Assembly (NCBI RefSeq): GCF_031085155.1
Contig: NZ_JAVHUL010000001.1
Location: 144,563 to 208,562, forward strand
Source of the DNA: Mesonia profundi
Lineage (GTDB): Bacteria > Bacteroidota > Bacteroidia > Flavobacteriales > Flavobacteriaceae
Reading direction: 5' to 3'
DNA: 64,000 nucleotides
Under the pieces are notes generated by a model. The model searched no databases, was not told the DNA's origin, and saw only the letters and a list, made by a program, of their open reading frames with translations. The position numbers were made by a program, and so were the translations under genes. This document shows, piece after piece, positions 1-8,482 of this stretch; the stretch's first letter is position 1; each line of letters opens with the position of its first letter.

Positions 1-2140
1 TTAAGGTGGTTAGGTCATTGAAGCTTTCGGGCAAGGTGGTCAAGGTATAAACGGTGCCCGTGCCGCTTTCGTAATAATATTGGTTGGCAAGGTTAAGCTC
101 CGTTAATGCAGAGAGATTACCAAAACTCTCGGGCAGGCTTTCCAGTTGGTTATTATAGAGATTTAGCACCGAGAGGTTACTAAGGTTTCCAAAACTTTCA
201 GGCAACCCAGCAAGCTTATTCCCTCCTGAAAAGTCAAGATTAGTCAACAGGTTTAAATTACCAAAACTTTCGGGCAAGGTTTCTAATAAGTTATTCTGTA
301 AAGTCAGTTGAACAAGGTTTATTAAGTTTCCTATACCACTGGGCAAAGTCGTTAATTCATTGTAGTTCAATGTTAATTGTGTCAAATCAACCAAATTCCC
401 TATATCTTCAGGGAGTTCAGTTATATTATTATTATCAAGTCTAAGGGTTGTTAGGGTAGTCAAGTTGCCTATGCTATTTTCAGGGATAAGTTCTATCTCA
501 TTGTCATCAAGGTAAAGTTCTGTCAGGTTATCCAACCCACCAATAGCTACTGGAATATTGGTGATTAAACTTCCCGAGAGGTCTAAATATTCTAAATTAA
601 CGAGATTGCCTATTTCTACAGGGATGCTAGGAAAAGGATTGGGACTTGCTACTAAGGCCTCTAGATTAATAAGTGTTCCTATTTGTTCAGGCAGCAGCGT
701 TATATCGTTATTATTAAATTGTAAATAGTTGAGATTGGTGAGATTTTCTATAGTTATAGGAACGACCTCTATGCTACAATTGTTAAACCTCAAATCAGTA
801 AGATTGGTAAGATTTCCTAGTTCTGGAGGTAAAGCGGTAAGTCCATTATTGTTACTTAGGTTTAAGCTTTCTAAATTTGAAAAAGTTTCGAGGTTAGCAG
901 GTATTTCTCCATTCAATCCAAAACCGTGCAAATCCATACCAATAGCATGACGGTAACCGCTGGTTTCAGTATAGACAAACCCGGTATTGTTACTATTGAG
1001 ATCAGGGAACATATCATTATATTTTACATTCCAGTTAGGACCATTGGTAACATCATATATTTCATAAAATGCAATTTTTTCAGCAGGAGCTACGGGAACA
1101 GGGTTGCTACAATCGTCTGATATAACAAGGCCGTAGTCAAAATATTCTAATGGCAAATTACGAATAGTGGCAAGATTACTAGTGGGTACCGTGACACAAA
1201 CCAAATTCGGTGCGTGTCTAAAGTTCAGTTGTCCATTGGTCACATTAGTGTTCCAAAGATCATTGACTAAGTTGAGACTGCTTATATTGGTATTATTGAG
1301 ATGAAGTTCTTGCAAATGGTCATTGCTTAGTACAACTCCACCTGTAAGGTTATTATTTGCAAGGTACAACCTGCGTAGTTCAGGTAAATCAACAAGGTCG
1401 GGCAAATTGCCAGTAAGATTGTTATTCGACAAATTAATTTCTGTTATTCTTAAAAAGCCACTAATTTCTTCTACAGTAACACCATACCATTCAGTAACGG
1501 GTGTGGTGGTAGTCCAATTGGTAATATTAGTCCAGTTAGTACCTCCAGTTGCATTGTAAAAAGCAATAAGTGCATTGCGTTCTTGTGTAGAAACATCTGG
1601 ATTGGCGCAATTTTCGTTAAAAAGTATATTAGGGTTAAGGCTGTTCCAACTGTTCTCTACTTGCGCTATATTGGCTACCTGTATGCAAGAGAGGTTAGGA
1701 TTAGCTGTAGCGTACAATGTAGAAAGGTTAAGGTTACTGCTTATATCTAAGCTGGTAAGTTGGTTGTTTTGGCAACGTAGTTCTGTTAAATACATTAACC
1801 CTGTTAAGCTTAACTCTGTAAGTTGGTTACTATAGCAACGCACAACGCTTAAAGCTATATTTTGGTCTAGATTTAAATTGGTAAGTTGATTGTTATAGCA
1901 GGTTAAGGTTTCTAGAACCGTAAAGTCTTCAATACCTGTTAGGTCTTCTATATCTAAATTGGGGATAAATAAATTAGTAACATTCTCAATATTGGCGGTA
2001 AGTACATAATTATCTAAAGTATCATCAAGCCCTAGGTCTATGAGTTTTTGTTCAAAATTATCATCGGGGACATAAGTATTTTGTGCGCTAAGACTTAAAA
2101 AAGAAAAACATACAAGGGAAAAAAGTATAAATTGTTTCAT
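1..2140 (-). CDS. Large secreted leucine-rich-repeat protein, 3' end outside the window
   Basis: About 713 codons are visible, read leftward from an ATG at 2140; the C-terminus lies beyond base 1. The protein opens with a signal peptide (MKQFILFSLVCFSFLSLSAQ), then short repeats of the 'L..L.C.NNQLT.L.L' type. Two domain starts of the form 'ERNALIAFYNATGG..W' and 'EKIAFYEIYDVTNGPNW' follow, then a long run of regular LRRs ('LPESFGNLSNL.L.L.NNQL'). Such proteins in Bacteroidota are usually exported and often carry a C-terminal T9SS sorting domain, which cannot be checked here. The protein at 38609-39844 has the same kind of LRR entry motif. Role is unknown; adhesion or surface binding is an inference. 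The frame is open throughout, so the identification as an LRR protein is secure. Confidence 0.9.
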   Translation of the reverse strand, partial: MKQFILFSLVCFSFLSLSAQNTYVPDDNFEQKLIDLGLDDTLDNYVLTANIENVTNLFIPNLDIEDLTGIEDFTVLETLTCYNNQLTNLNLDQNIALSVVRCYSNQLTELSLTGLMYLTELRCQNNQLTSLDISSNLNLSTLYATANPNLSCIQVANIAQVENSWNSLNPNILFNENCANPDVSTQERNALIAFYNATGGTNWTNITNWTTTTPVTEWYGVTVEEISGFLRITEINLSNNNLTGNLPDLVDLPELRRLYLANNNLTGGVVLSNDHLQELHLNNTNISSLNLVNDLWNTNVTNGQLNFRHAPNLVCVTVPTSNLATIRNLPLEYFDYGLVISDDCSNPVPVAPAEKIAFYEIYDVTNGPNWNVKYNDMFPDLNSNNTGFVYTETSGYRHAIGMDLHGFGLNGEIPANLETFSNLESLNLSNNNGLTALPPELGNLTNLTDLRFNNCSIEVVPITIENLTNLNYLQFNNNDITLLPEQIGTLINLEALVASPNPFPSIPVEIGNLVNLEYLDLSGSLITNIPVAIGGLDNLTELYLDDNEIELIPENSIGNLTTLTTLRLDNNNITELPEDIGNLVDLTQLTLNYNELTTLPSGIGNLINLVQLTLQNNLLETLPESFGNLNLLTNLDFSGGNKLAGLPESFGNLSNLSVLNLYNNQLESLPESFGNLSALTELNLANQYYYESGTGTVYTLTTLPESFNDLTTL

Positions 2141-2556
2141 AACAAACAGGCTTAAAAATTAAATTTCAAAAGTAAAATTAACCGGAAAGAGCAGACGAAA
2201 CAATACCCAATTTTAGGTATATTAAGCATTAGAGAACAAGTAATTTAATCAGCTTTAACCAAGTCATAAGTTCAACTAACCGAGTTGATTTTAATCCTTC
2301 TAGAGGGTTTAGCCCAGCTTTGCCGTTTGGCAAGCTATGTCGAAGTAAAACGAATTTTTTTTGAGGATTTAACCGAAAATCGCTAAGTCACTAGGGTCAT
2401 TTTTCTTCAATGTTATTTCTTTCATAATTTTTAAGAACAGCTTTTCAGCGAAGCTTGAAAGCTAGGGATTTATGCGTAATCGAGGAGTATTTCCTTTTAT
2501 TTGGAAATAAACCTAATTAAAGTTGGAATATATCCAGATATTAATTAGTTTTGAGT
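2141..2556. other. Intergenic region between divergent LRR and S24 repressor genes
   Basis: About 415 bp without a convincing gene on either strand. It holds the 23-bp element at 2201-2223. The stretch around 2290-2360 is locally richer in GC (CCCAGCTTTGCCGTTTGGC) but gives no open frame or clean hairpin. I see nothing else to annotate. Confidence 0.5.
2201..2223. promoter_or_regulatory. 23-bp element containing imperfect palindrome ACCCAATTTTAGGT (copy 1)
   Basis: This element lies 60 bp upstream of the LRR gene that starts at 2140. The same 23 bases, with one C/T change, occur at 40124-40146 upstream of the second LRR gene. The core is a near-perfect inverted repeat, as expected of a dimeric regulator's operator. 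No regulator can be named from the sequence. Confidence 0.45.
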
Positions 2557-3324
2557 ATGGAACTACCACTAGAAATACGTCGATTTAAAGAAATTAGGGA
2601 AGAACAAGGTCAGACTCAAGCAGAGTTTGCCGAATTATTAAAGATAAAAACCTCTACGTCTGACATTGAACGCGGCCGTACCAAACTCAGTGGAGTAGTG
2701 GTGACCGAGCTGCTGAAGCAATTTGGAATCAATCCGCTTTGGTTATTTGGAGAGAGCAATCAGAAAATCTTACCCTTACATAGGATAGACACCATGCCCA
2801 AGGTAATTACCCTCGATTCTGAAGAGCAAGAAAATATTGTGATGGTGAATCAAAAAGCGGCAGCAGGATATCCACACAATGTGCAAGATGTAGAATGGTA
2901 TAGGCAATTACCAGCATTCGATTTGCCTTTACCGCAGTTCCGAAATGCTACTTATCGCGGTTTTCAAATTGAAGGTGATAGTATGTTGCCTAATTTTAGG
3001 CCAGAAGAATGGGTGTTGGCGAAAGCCGTTCCTAGTTTATCTGATGCTAGTGATCATAAAGTGTATGTAGTGGTAATGTACGATACGGTTGTGGTGAAAA
3101 AATTACACAAACTCAACGATCCTAGTAAAGTGAAGTTGGTTTCTTTTAATACCGAATATCAGCCTTTTGAAGTAGAGGTGTCAGAGATTCAAGAGCTGTG
3201 GCAAGTCAATTCAAAACTGACGTTCAATTTAGATGCGAGTTCAGAAAGCGGAATTCTACGGGAACTCCAAGAATCTATGCTCGATTTAAAACGCCAATTG
3301 GGAGAAATGCGCAAGCAGGCTTAA
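2557..3324 (+). CDS. LexA/CI-like transcriptional regulator: XRE helix-turn-helix plus S24 peptidase domain
   Basis: A 255-residue regulator. An XRE-type HTH occupies about residues 5-60 ('TQAEFAELLKIKTSTSDIERGRTKL'). The S24 domain shows the self-cleavage site Ala103-Gly104 within AAAGYP, the nucleophile Ser142 (GDSMLP) and a catalytic Lys at 181/182 (VVVKKL), about 40 residues later as in LexA and CI. All parts needed for RecA-stimulated autocleavage are therefore present, suggesting a repressor released by DNA damage or stress. A TTG two codons upstream (2551) could also start the frame; I chose the ATG at 2557. The gene ends tail-to-tail with the hydrolase remnant, the stop codons overlapping by two bases. 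Its target is unknown; the adjacent mobile-element debris may be what it once controlled. Confidence 0.85.
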   Translation: MELPLEIRRFKEIREEQGQTQAEFAELLKIKTSTSDIERGRTKLSGVVVTELLKQFGINPLWLFGESNQKILPLHRIDTMPKVITLDSEEQENIVMVNQKAAAGYPHNVQDVEWYRQLPAFDLPLPQFRNATYRGFQIEGDSMLPNFRPEEWVLAKAVPSLSDASDHKVYVVVMYDTVVVKKLHKLNDPSKVKLVSFNTEYQPFEVEVSEIQELWQVNSKLTFNLDASSESGILRELQESMLDLKRQLGEMRKQA

Positions 3325-3791
3325 TTTATTTCCGGAAGGAATTGCTCAAAAAACTCATGGAGTTGCGCCTTAAAAACAGGAACGGGAATGCGGTGCTCTA
3401 ATTGTGGGGCTACATTCAACCGAAGCGGAGCTTTTTTTAATTGATCGGCTAAAAAAGTGAAGGTATCCATAGGATTCACGACCTCGTCTTTTGCACCTAA
3501 AAGTAGTTGTTTTGGAGCCGCTCTTTTTTTAAAATAAGTGGTAAAAGTAACCTCTTTGTACCTAGATAAAGGCGGATTAAATAGCAATGCAGGTCTGCCA
3601 ATAGTTTCTGAAGTAATATAAGCATTTAAAGCTCCCATACTACTTCCTATCACCACCTCAAATTCAGTTGTTTTATAGGCATTTAAAATAATTTCAGGCT
3701 GAATGTATTTCTTGAAGTAATCGATATCTGGAGCAAAAACCTGTCCGTAATTCTCTAGAATTATTCTTTTCTTTGAACTGAGTTTGCTGTT
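3321..3791 (-). pseudogene. Alpha/beta hydrolase (YqiA-like) missing its N-terminus
   Basis: The frame runs leftward and encodes about 156 residues: 'LSSKKRIILENYGQVFAPDIDY', the nucleophile elbow GSSMGA, an Asp in GAKDEVVNP and a late His in LEHRIP, which together form the catalytic triad of small esterases. The family normally starts with a 'YIHG' strand roughly ten residues earlier; here the frame meets a TGA at 3792-3794, and beyond it lies unrelated rightward-reading sequence. A GTG at 3656 could start only a 111-residue piece lacking the first strands. I read this as a gene whose first codons were removed by a rearrangement at about 3790, probably inactive. Confidence 0.7.
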
Positions 3792-4400
3792 TCATTCCGA
3801 AGTGGTGCATCAATATTACATTCCGGTAAAACGCTTTGGCTATTTGTTGGTGCGCATCCGTAACTGCTATAAGGATGTGACGCTCGATTTAAAATTGGTA
3901 AAACCCAAAGTGCGCAAGATAATTGATACTTATCTGGAAACCTTGGGCATCGACAGCCGCGTAGAACTCATCAATTTATTGCATGATGAATTTATGGGCG
4001 AAATGAACAAGATAAGCAAAACCCCAAAGACCAAAGCCAGCGAAATGGAGCACGCCATTCGAAGACATATAAAAATCAATATGAACAAGGATTGGCCGAA
4101 CAAGAATTACCATTTTATGATTTAATTGTGTATAATGCTTTTAAAGATTCGATTTCTGAAGAAGAAAAAGAGGAGTTAAGGCCCTTAATAAAAGAATTGA
4201 TTGTCTTGCTAAAAGCTGCCATTAACAAACCCAATTTCTGGAAATAACGAGAATCTAAAATACGAAAGCTGGAAGACGAGGTCGATGATTTATTGGGTTT
4301 TTCAGGAATCAAACCTGTGGAGGAAATACATTCCAAATTAACAGTAAGAATTGATGAACATGGCCAAGCGCCGCCATCAGGAATTAACTGGGGAGCAGTA
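3784..4400 (+). pseudogene. Decayed fragment resembling the C-terminus of a type I restriction HsdR subunit
   Basis: The first frame (to 4125) reads 'LLVRIRNCYKDVTLDL' and then 'KASEMEHAIRRHIKINMNKDW', like the helical tail of HsdR proteins (MEHAIRHHI). After a shift at about 4095 a second frame carries 'EQELPFYDLIVYNAF' and 'LLKAAINKPNFWK'. A third, from about 4252, reads 'IRKLEDEVDDLLGFSGI'. The order of these pieces matches my memory of HsdR C-termini, with an internal deletion and at least two frame changes. No N-terminal nuclease or helicase part, and no HsdM or HsdS, is present. It is non-functional debris; the family assignment is from memory and moderately sure. Confidence 0.5.
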
Positions 4401-4401
4401 A

Positions 4402-4512
4402 GGGTCTTCGACAGGCTCAGGCTGACACCCGTTTTCAAAATTGACTATCTTTAGAAAAGGATTTGATTGAGTGAAATTGCTACTTAAAAGTAATTTTGTC
4501 ACGCTGAGCTTG
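4402..4512. repeat. 111-bp direct repeat, copy A (REP doublet)
   Basis: Matches 5007-5117 at 109 of 111 positions. The unit begins with CTTCGACAGGCTCAG and, in the complete copy B, ends with its approximate reverse complement (CTGAGCTTGTCGAAG), so two REP-like palindromic ends face each other around an AT-rich core. In copy A the right end is cut after CTGAGCTTG and runs into another left end at 4523. Confidence 0.9.
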
Positions 4513-4522
4513 ATAAGAAAGA

Positions 4523-4574
4523 GGTCTTCGACAGGCTCAGACTGACATTTGTTTCCTGAATTGGCTATCTTTAT
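4523..4574. repeat. Diverged third copy of the REP-doublet left half
   Basis: Starts with the same GTCTTCGACAGGCTCAGACT and continues with recognisable but mutated core (GAATTGGCTATCTTTA against AATTGACTATCTTTA in copies A and B). It follows copy A after only 10 bases, giving a head-to-tail arrangement. Confidence 0.75.
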
Positions 4575-4618
4575 ACTTGAAATTTTCAAACCTTAAAGGA
4601 TGTCAATCGAAACCCATA

Positions 4619-4667
4619 CTGTCATACTGAGCCTAGCCTGTCCTGAGTTTACCGAAGGATCGAAGTG
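4619..4667. repeat. Degenerate REP-like sequence
   Basis: Contains GTCATACTGAGCCTAGCCTG and then CGAAGGATCGAAG, a scrambled version of the right-hand REP end GTCACGCTGAGCTTGTCGAAG. It lies 40 bp upstream of the GIY-YIG gene. Confidence 0.5.
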
Positions 4668-4706
4668 CAAGTGCTATTTGAAGTCGAAATGCTTTAATTA
4701 AAAAAA

Positions 4707-4958
4707 ATGAAATTCTATTTTACTTACATATTATTATGTGTTGATAATAGCTATTATACAGGAATGACTAACGATCTTGATCGAAGAATGACGGAACATC
4801 AAGGAGGAAAAAAGAAAAGTTGCTATACCTATAAAAAGCGGCCTTTAAAATTAGTCTGGTATATTCAATGCACCAATCCTTCAGAAGCTATAAAAATTGA
4901 AAAACAGATTAAAGGCTGGACCAGAAGAAAAAAGAAAGCCCTAATCGATGAAAAGTGA
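4707..4958 (+). CDS. Small GIY-YIG endonuclease (UPF0213-like), probably frameshifted near its end
   Basis: 83 residues covering the GIY-YIG core: first strand 'YFTYILLC' (the GIY position), 'YYTGMTNDLDRR' (the YIG position with the conserved Arg), His in 'TEHQGG', and the catalytic Glu in 'IKIEKQIKGWTRRKKKALI'. These stand-alone domains are single-strand or structure-specific nucleases; their cellular role in Bacteroidota is not settled. After the TGA at 4956 another frame continues naturally with 'DDLVKFSKNYTEYGKPGSSTGSD', running straight into repeat copy B, so the original protein was probably about 20 residues longer and ended inside the repeat. The gene sits between the two 111-bp repeats and may belong to the same mobile unit. 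Confidence 0.8.
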   Translation: MKFYFTYILLCVDNSYYTGMTNDLDRRMTEHQGGKKKSCYTYKKRPLKLVWYIQCTNPSEAIKIEKQIKGWTRRKKKALIDEK

Positions 4959-5006
4959 GACGATTTGGTTAAATTTTCTAAAAATTATACTGAATATGGT
5001 AAGCCT

Positions 5007-5125
5007 GGGTCTTCGACAGGCTCAGACTGACACCCGTTTTCAAAATTGACTATCTTTAGAAAAGAATTTGATTGAGTGAAATTGCTACTTAAAAGTAATT
5101 TTGTCACGCTGAGCTTGTCGAAGCG
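5007..5125. repeat. REP doublet, copy B (complete, inverted ends)
   Basis: The unit runs from GTCTTCGACAGGCTCAG to CTGAGCTTGTCGAAGC. Its 22-base ends are inverted repeats differing at three positions, so the single strand can fold into one long hairpin. Copy A lies 605 bp to the left, on the other side of the GIY-YIG gene. In size and layout it resembles the REPIN elements known from other bacteria. Confidence 0.85.
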
Positions 5126-5271
5126 TAGTTTAAAATCGTTTTTAAATTTAATAAATGATGAAAATACATCACTTTCATCTATTTTCAATCAAAAAACTTC
5201 TCAGAGCAACAAAAAATATATTTTTAAGGCAATGGTGTCCATTCGTCTAGTATTCTTTTCCAGAATAAAAA

Positions 5272-6726
5272 CTATTTCCTATTCAAAATATTGGCTTTCT
5301 TGATAAAAGCCCGATTTTTTGCGTAATCATCTTTAGTGAAAAGGCTAATGCCTACATATAGAACTAGCGAAATGGAAATTCCAATCAAGGCTTGTTTGGT
5401 AGAGGCAATTTCCCAAGCTACGGGTAAATCGGCACCTAAAGCGACCATTAAGTTGTAGGATGAAAACAGCAATCCGAAAAACATAGAAATACTAGCCGCC
5501 GTGGAGGTTCCGCGAACCCACAGAAAGCCGAAAATTAAGGGGATAAAAGCACCACTGGTTAGAAAATCTGATCCTAACCAAGAGATGGTGAGTACCGATT
5601 GTATTTTTAAGGCAATAAACAAGGCTGCACCCCCAATAATAAAGGTGGAAATTCTCCCTACATTCACTTGACGAGTATCACTGGCGTTGGGATTGATGTA
5701 TTTTTGATACACATCTACCGTTAAGGAAAGCGCACCGGTATTCACCAAAGAATCCATGGTAGACATGATGGCAGAACTTAAGCCCACAAATAAAATCGCG
5801 CTAATGATAGGGCTTTTATAATTGCTTAAAATATGGGGAACGATTCCGCTTTCGGGCACGCTGTCATAAAATACTGAAGAAAACATCCCCGTATAAGTAA
5901 CCATAAGGTAAAGCGGAATGAAGGCGAAGAAACTAAAGAGCATCATTTTCTTAGCGTCACTAGCCTTTTTTGCAGCCGAAATGCGCTGCCAAATATTGGC
6001 TTGGATCATCCACGAAGTTCCGAAGGTGATCACGTAGGCTAGATTATCTGATACCTGATTAAAAAAGGAAGTATAACCTGGTTTGTTATTGGTTTCGGCT
6101 ATTTTTTTCACGGCTTCCCATCCGCCAGACCGATCGTAGGTAATGTAAAACAAAAAGATTGCGGTAAACAAGAAGAATATAAATTGAAGAAAATCGGTAA
6201 GGACTACACCTTTAAATCCGCCGAAGAGCGAATATACCAGTACGATAACGGTACCTAAAAGCGCTCCAGCTTCATAGCTCATATCAAAATAAGCTTTAAA
6301 GAATTTTGCCACAACAATAACTTGAATGGAAGCGGCAATCACCATAAAAATAATGATAAAGATGGTGAGTAACAAGGCAGTGGTGTCATTATAGCGCTGC
6401 CGCATAAGCTGAGGTTGGGAAATGCTCCTTATATTCCGAATTCCGCCAGCAAATAAATACATCAATCCTGTAGCGATAAGTACTGGAACTCCGTAAATCC
6501 AAAAAGAACTAAGTCCGTTTTGATGAGCGTGATCTACTAAATCTATCGCTGAACCGCCACCCCACCAAGAAGCAATAAAAGTGATGGCTAACAACCAGGC
6601 GGGCAATTTTCGAGAACCTAAGAAGTAATCTTCACTCGTATTGCTTTTTCGGTTCCAAATACCCACGCCAATAATGACTATGATGTAAAGTACTAAAAAA
6701 ACAATGGTAAGCGTAGTGTTGGACAT
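5272..6726 (-). CDS. Sodium:solute symporter (SSS family)
   Basis: 484 residues, of normal length for the family, with about thirteen hydrophobic segments beginning 'TIVFLVLYIIVIIGVGIW'. Family marks include 'NTSEDYFLGSRKLPAWLLAITFIASWWGGGSA' in the first helices, split here as NTSEDYFLGSRK then ASWWGGGSAID, and the segment 'FGGFKGVVLTDFLQFIFFL' in the middle. SSS proteins import a sugar, amino acid, vitamin or similar solute together with Na+; the substrate cannot be read from the sequence. It is transcribed alone, leftward, with a TATATTTG -7 box about 130 bp upstream (6855-6862). No metabolic neighbour points to a substrate. Confidence 0.9.
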   Translation of the reverse strand: MSNTTLTIVFLVLYIIVIIGVGIWNRKSNTSEDYFLGSRKLPAWLLAITFIASWWGGGSAIDLVDHAHQNGLSSFWIYGVPVLIATGLMYLFAGGIRNIRSISQPQLMRQRYNDTTALLLTIFIIIFMVIAASIQVIVVAKFFKAYFDMSYEAGALLGTVIVLVYSLFGGFKGVVLTDFLQFIFFLFTAIFLFYITYDRSGGWEAVKKIAETNNKPGYTSFFNQVSDNLAYVITFGTSWMIQANIWQRISAAKKASDAKKMMLFSFFAFIPLYLMVTYTGMFSSVFYDSVPESGIVPHILSNYKSPIISAILFVGLSSAIMSTMDSLVNTGALSLTVDVYQKYINPNASDTRQVNVGRISTFIIGGAALFIALKIQSVLTISWLGSDFLTSGAFIPLIFGFLWVRGTSTAASISMFFGLLFSSYNLMVALGADLPVAWEIASTKQALIGISISLVLYVGISLFTKDDYAKNRAFIKKANILNRK

Positions 6727-6854
6727 ATGGCTTTTTTACGGGTAGCAATGATACAATTATTTTAGGAAAATTAGCTGTCCTCACTATTCGATGAAACTCC
6801 AACGGGTAGTTTCTGAAATCGCTTAGTGGTTACTCCAAACTCTCTTGAATCTTG

Positions 6855-6862
6855 CAAATATA
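6855..6862 (-). promoter_or_regulatory. Bacteroidota-type -7 box TATATTTG for the sodium:solute symporter gene
   Basis: On the minus strand the bases read TATATTTG, the consensus -7 element. No good -33 TTTG is seen at the usual spacing, so the call is moderate. Confidence 0.4.
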
Positions 6863-6994
6863 GAACTGAAATTGCTTAGCTCTACAGGCTTCTTTTATTT
6901 TTCATTTTTTTTAGCTTTTGTGGAGCTTGTTTTTAGTCTTAGCAACCTAAAATAGCATTCTCATTTTCTGCTTATTTGTTTACCTTCGCCGGCT

Positions 6995-8482
6995 ATGAAT
7001 AATTCTCCCCTTCCGTTAAAGCGAAATTGGATTTTGGCTGCTTTGATGCTAACGATGTTTCTCGCCGCAATGGATATTGCCATTGTTTCGACCGTTATTC
7101 CGCAAATCGTTGGAGACTTGGGTGGGTTTAAGAAATTCTCTTGGGTATTTTCTATTTACCTGCTTACGCAAACCGCCAGTATTCCCGTGTACGGAAAAAT
7201 GGCCGACATGTATGGTCGAAAAAAGATACTTCTTATTGGAATTGTTATTTTTCTAGTGGGTTCTGCGGCCTGCGGAGCTTCGTGGAATATAGAGTCTTTA
7301 ATCGCTTTTCGAGGCTTGCAGGGGTTAGGTGCCGGTTCTATTATGGCGATTGTCAATACCATTGCAGGTGATATTTATACGGTAAAAGAACGCTCTAAAA
7401 TACAAGGTTGGTTGTCTAGTATCTGGGGAATCTCGGCGATTATAGGTCCGGCTTTGGGGGGAGCTATGGTAGAGTATGTCAACTGGCGGTGGATTTTTCT
7501 AATCAATATTCCTATCGGACTTGTTTCTGTTGTTTTGTTGATGATGTTTTTAAAAGAGAAAGTGAGTGTTATTAAAACTAAGATCGATTATCTAGGTGCT
7601 TTCCTCATTTTTACCACGCTTACCTTGCTGATTACTTTTTTACTGAATGGCGGACAAGCTTGGGCTTGGCTTTCTTTCTATAGTTTAGGCTTGTTTGGTT
7701 TGGTAGCGGCATTGCTTTGTTTATGTGTCTATGTAGAACGCCGAGCGGAATCTCCCATAATGCCTCTTTGGTTGTGGACACACCGTCCCTTTTTGGGTTC
7801 TATTTTAGCTTTGATGGGAATGGGCGTCATTATTATGGGACCAGAAACCTACCTGCCCACTTTTACGCAGGCCTCGTTGGGAATTGGAGTGACGGTTTCG
7901 GGATTAATTTTGGCAAGCATGAGTATAGGTTGGCCAACGGCATCAGCACTTTCAGGAAAGTTATATTTAAGAATTGGGTTTAGGAATACAGCAATTATTG
8001 GGGCAGTTTTAGTGTTTCTTGCAGCAATAAGCTTTTTGTTGATTCCATATCCGCAGCCTGTATATTTACTGGTGATCAATCAGGTAATTTTAGGCGCGGG
8101 ATTCGGACTTATTTCTACTCCGGTTCTGGTGGGAGTACAGTCGATGGTAGATTGGAATCAACGCGGAGTGGTCACTGGAGCCACTATGTTTGGCCGAAAT
8201 TTGGGTCAGAGTTTAGGGGCGGCTATTGTGGGTGCTATTTTTAATGCCTCTTTTTCTCAACAAGTGAGTGAAGCTCCATTTGATTTACCTGAGCAAGATG
8301 GAAATATTTTGCAGATGTTACAAACTCCGAGCTTGTCTGCGGAAGCTAAATTTTTTTTAAAGGGAGCCATTAATACGGCAAATCATCATATTTATTACGG
8401 AATGGCGATTTTGGCGGTACTTACTTTTGCTGCAATTTGGCTAATCCCCAAAAAGATACAAACGAAAGAAGAGTCGAATTAG
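6995..8482 (+). CDS. MFS multidrug exporter, DHA2 (14-helix) family
   Basis: 495 residues. The first helix reads 'LAALMLTMFLAAMDIAIVSTVIPQI', the typical EmrB/QacA opening with the conserved Asp of motif D1. Motif A follows as 'GKMADMYGRKKIL', then 'RGLQGLGAGSIMAIVNTIAGD' and motif C, 'WGISAIIGPALGGAMV'. Length and the fourteen hydrophobic stretches fit proton-driven drug exporters of the inner membrane. No membrane-fusion (EmrA) or TolC partner lies next to it. A TACCTTCG -7-like box at 6981-6988 would put the transcript start almost at the ATG, so the mRNA may have next to no leader. The actual substrate is unknown. Confidence 0.92.
   Translation: MNNSPLPLKRNWILAALMLTMFLAAMDIAIVSTVIPQIVGDLGGFKKFSWVFSIYLLTQTASIPVYGKMADMYGRKKILLIGIVIFLVGSAACGASWNIESLIAFRGLQGLGAGSIMAIVNTIAGDIYTVKERSKIQGWLSSIWGISAIIGPALGGAMVEYVNWRWIFLINIPIGLVSVVLLMMFLKEKVSVIKTKIDYLGAFLIFTTLTLLITFLLNGGQAWAWLSFYSLGLFGLVAALLCLCVYVERRAESPIMPLWLWTHRPFLGSILALMGMGVIIMGPETYLPTFTQASLGIGVTVSGLILASMSIGWPTASALSGKLYLRIGFRNTAIIGAVLVFLAAISFLLIPYPQPVYLLVINQVILGAGFGLISTPVLVGVQSMVDWNQRGVVTGATMFGRNLGQSLGAAIVGAIFNASFSQQVSEAPFDLPEQDGNILQMLQTPSLSAEAKFFLKGAINTANHHIYYGMAILAVLTFAAIWLIPKKIQTKEESN

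Noticed and set aside
729-1835. Several rightward ORFs of 60-90 codons
   Set aside because: They are antisense shadows of the leftward LRR gene, whose repetitive sequence leaves other frames open.
4115-4589. Leftward ORFs of 107 and 70 codons across the repeats
   Set aside because: They consist largely of repeat sequence (CQPEPVEDP-like translation of the REP ends) and antisense of the HsdR-like debris.
4402-5125. CRISPR array
   Set aside because: The repeats are over 100 bp, only two or three copies, irregularly spaced, with a gene between them and no cas genes.
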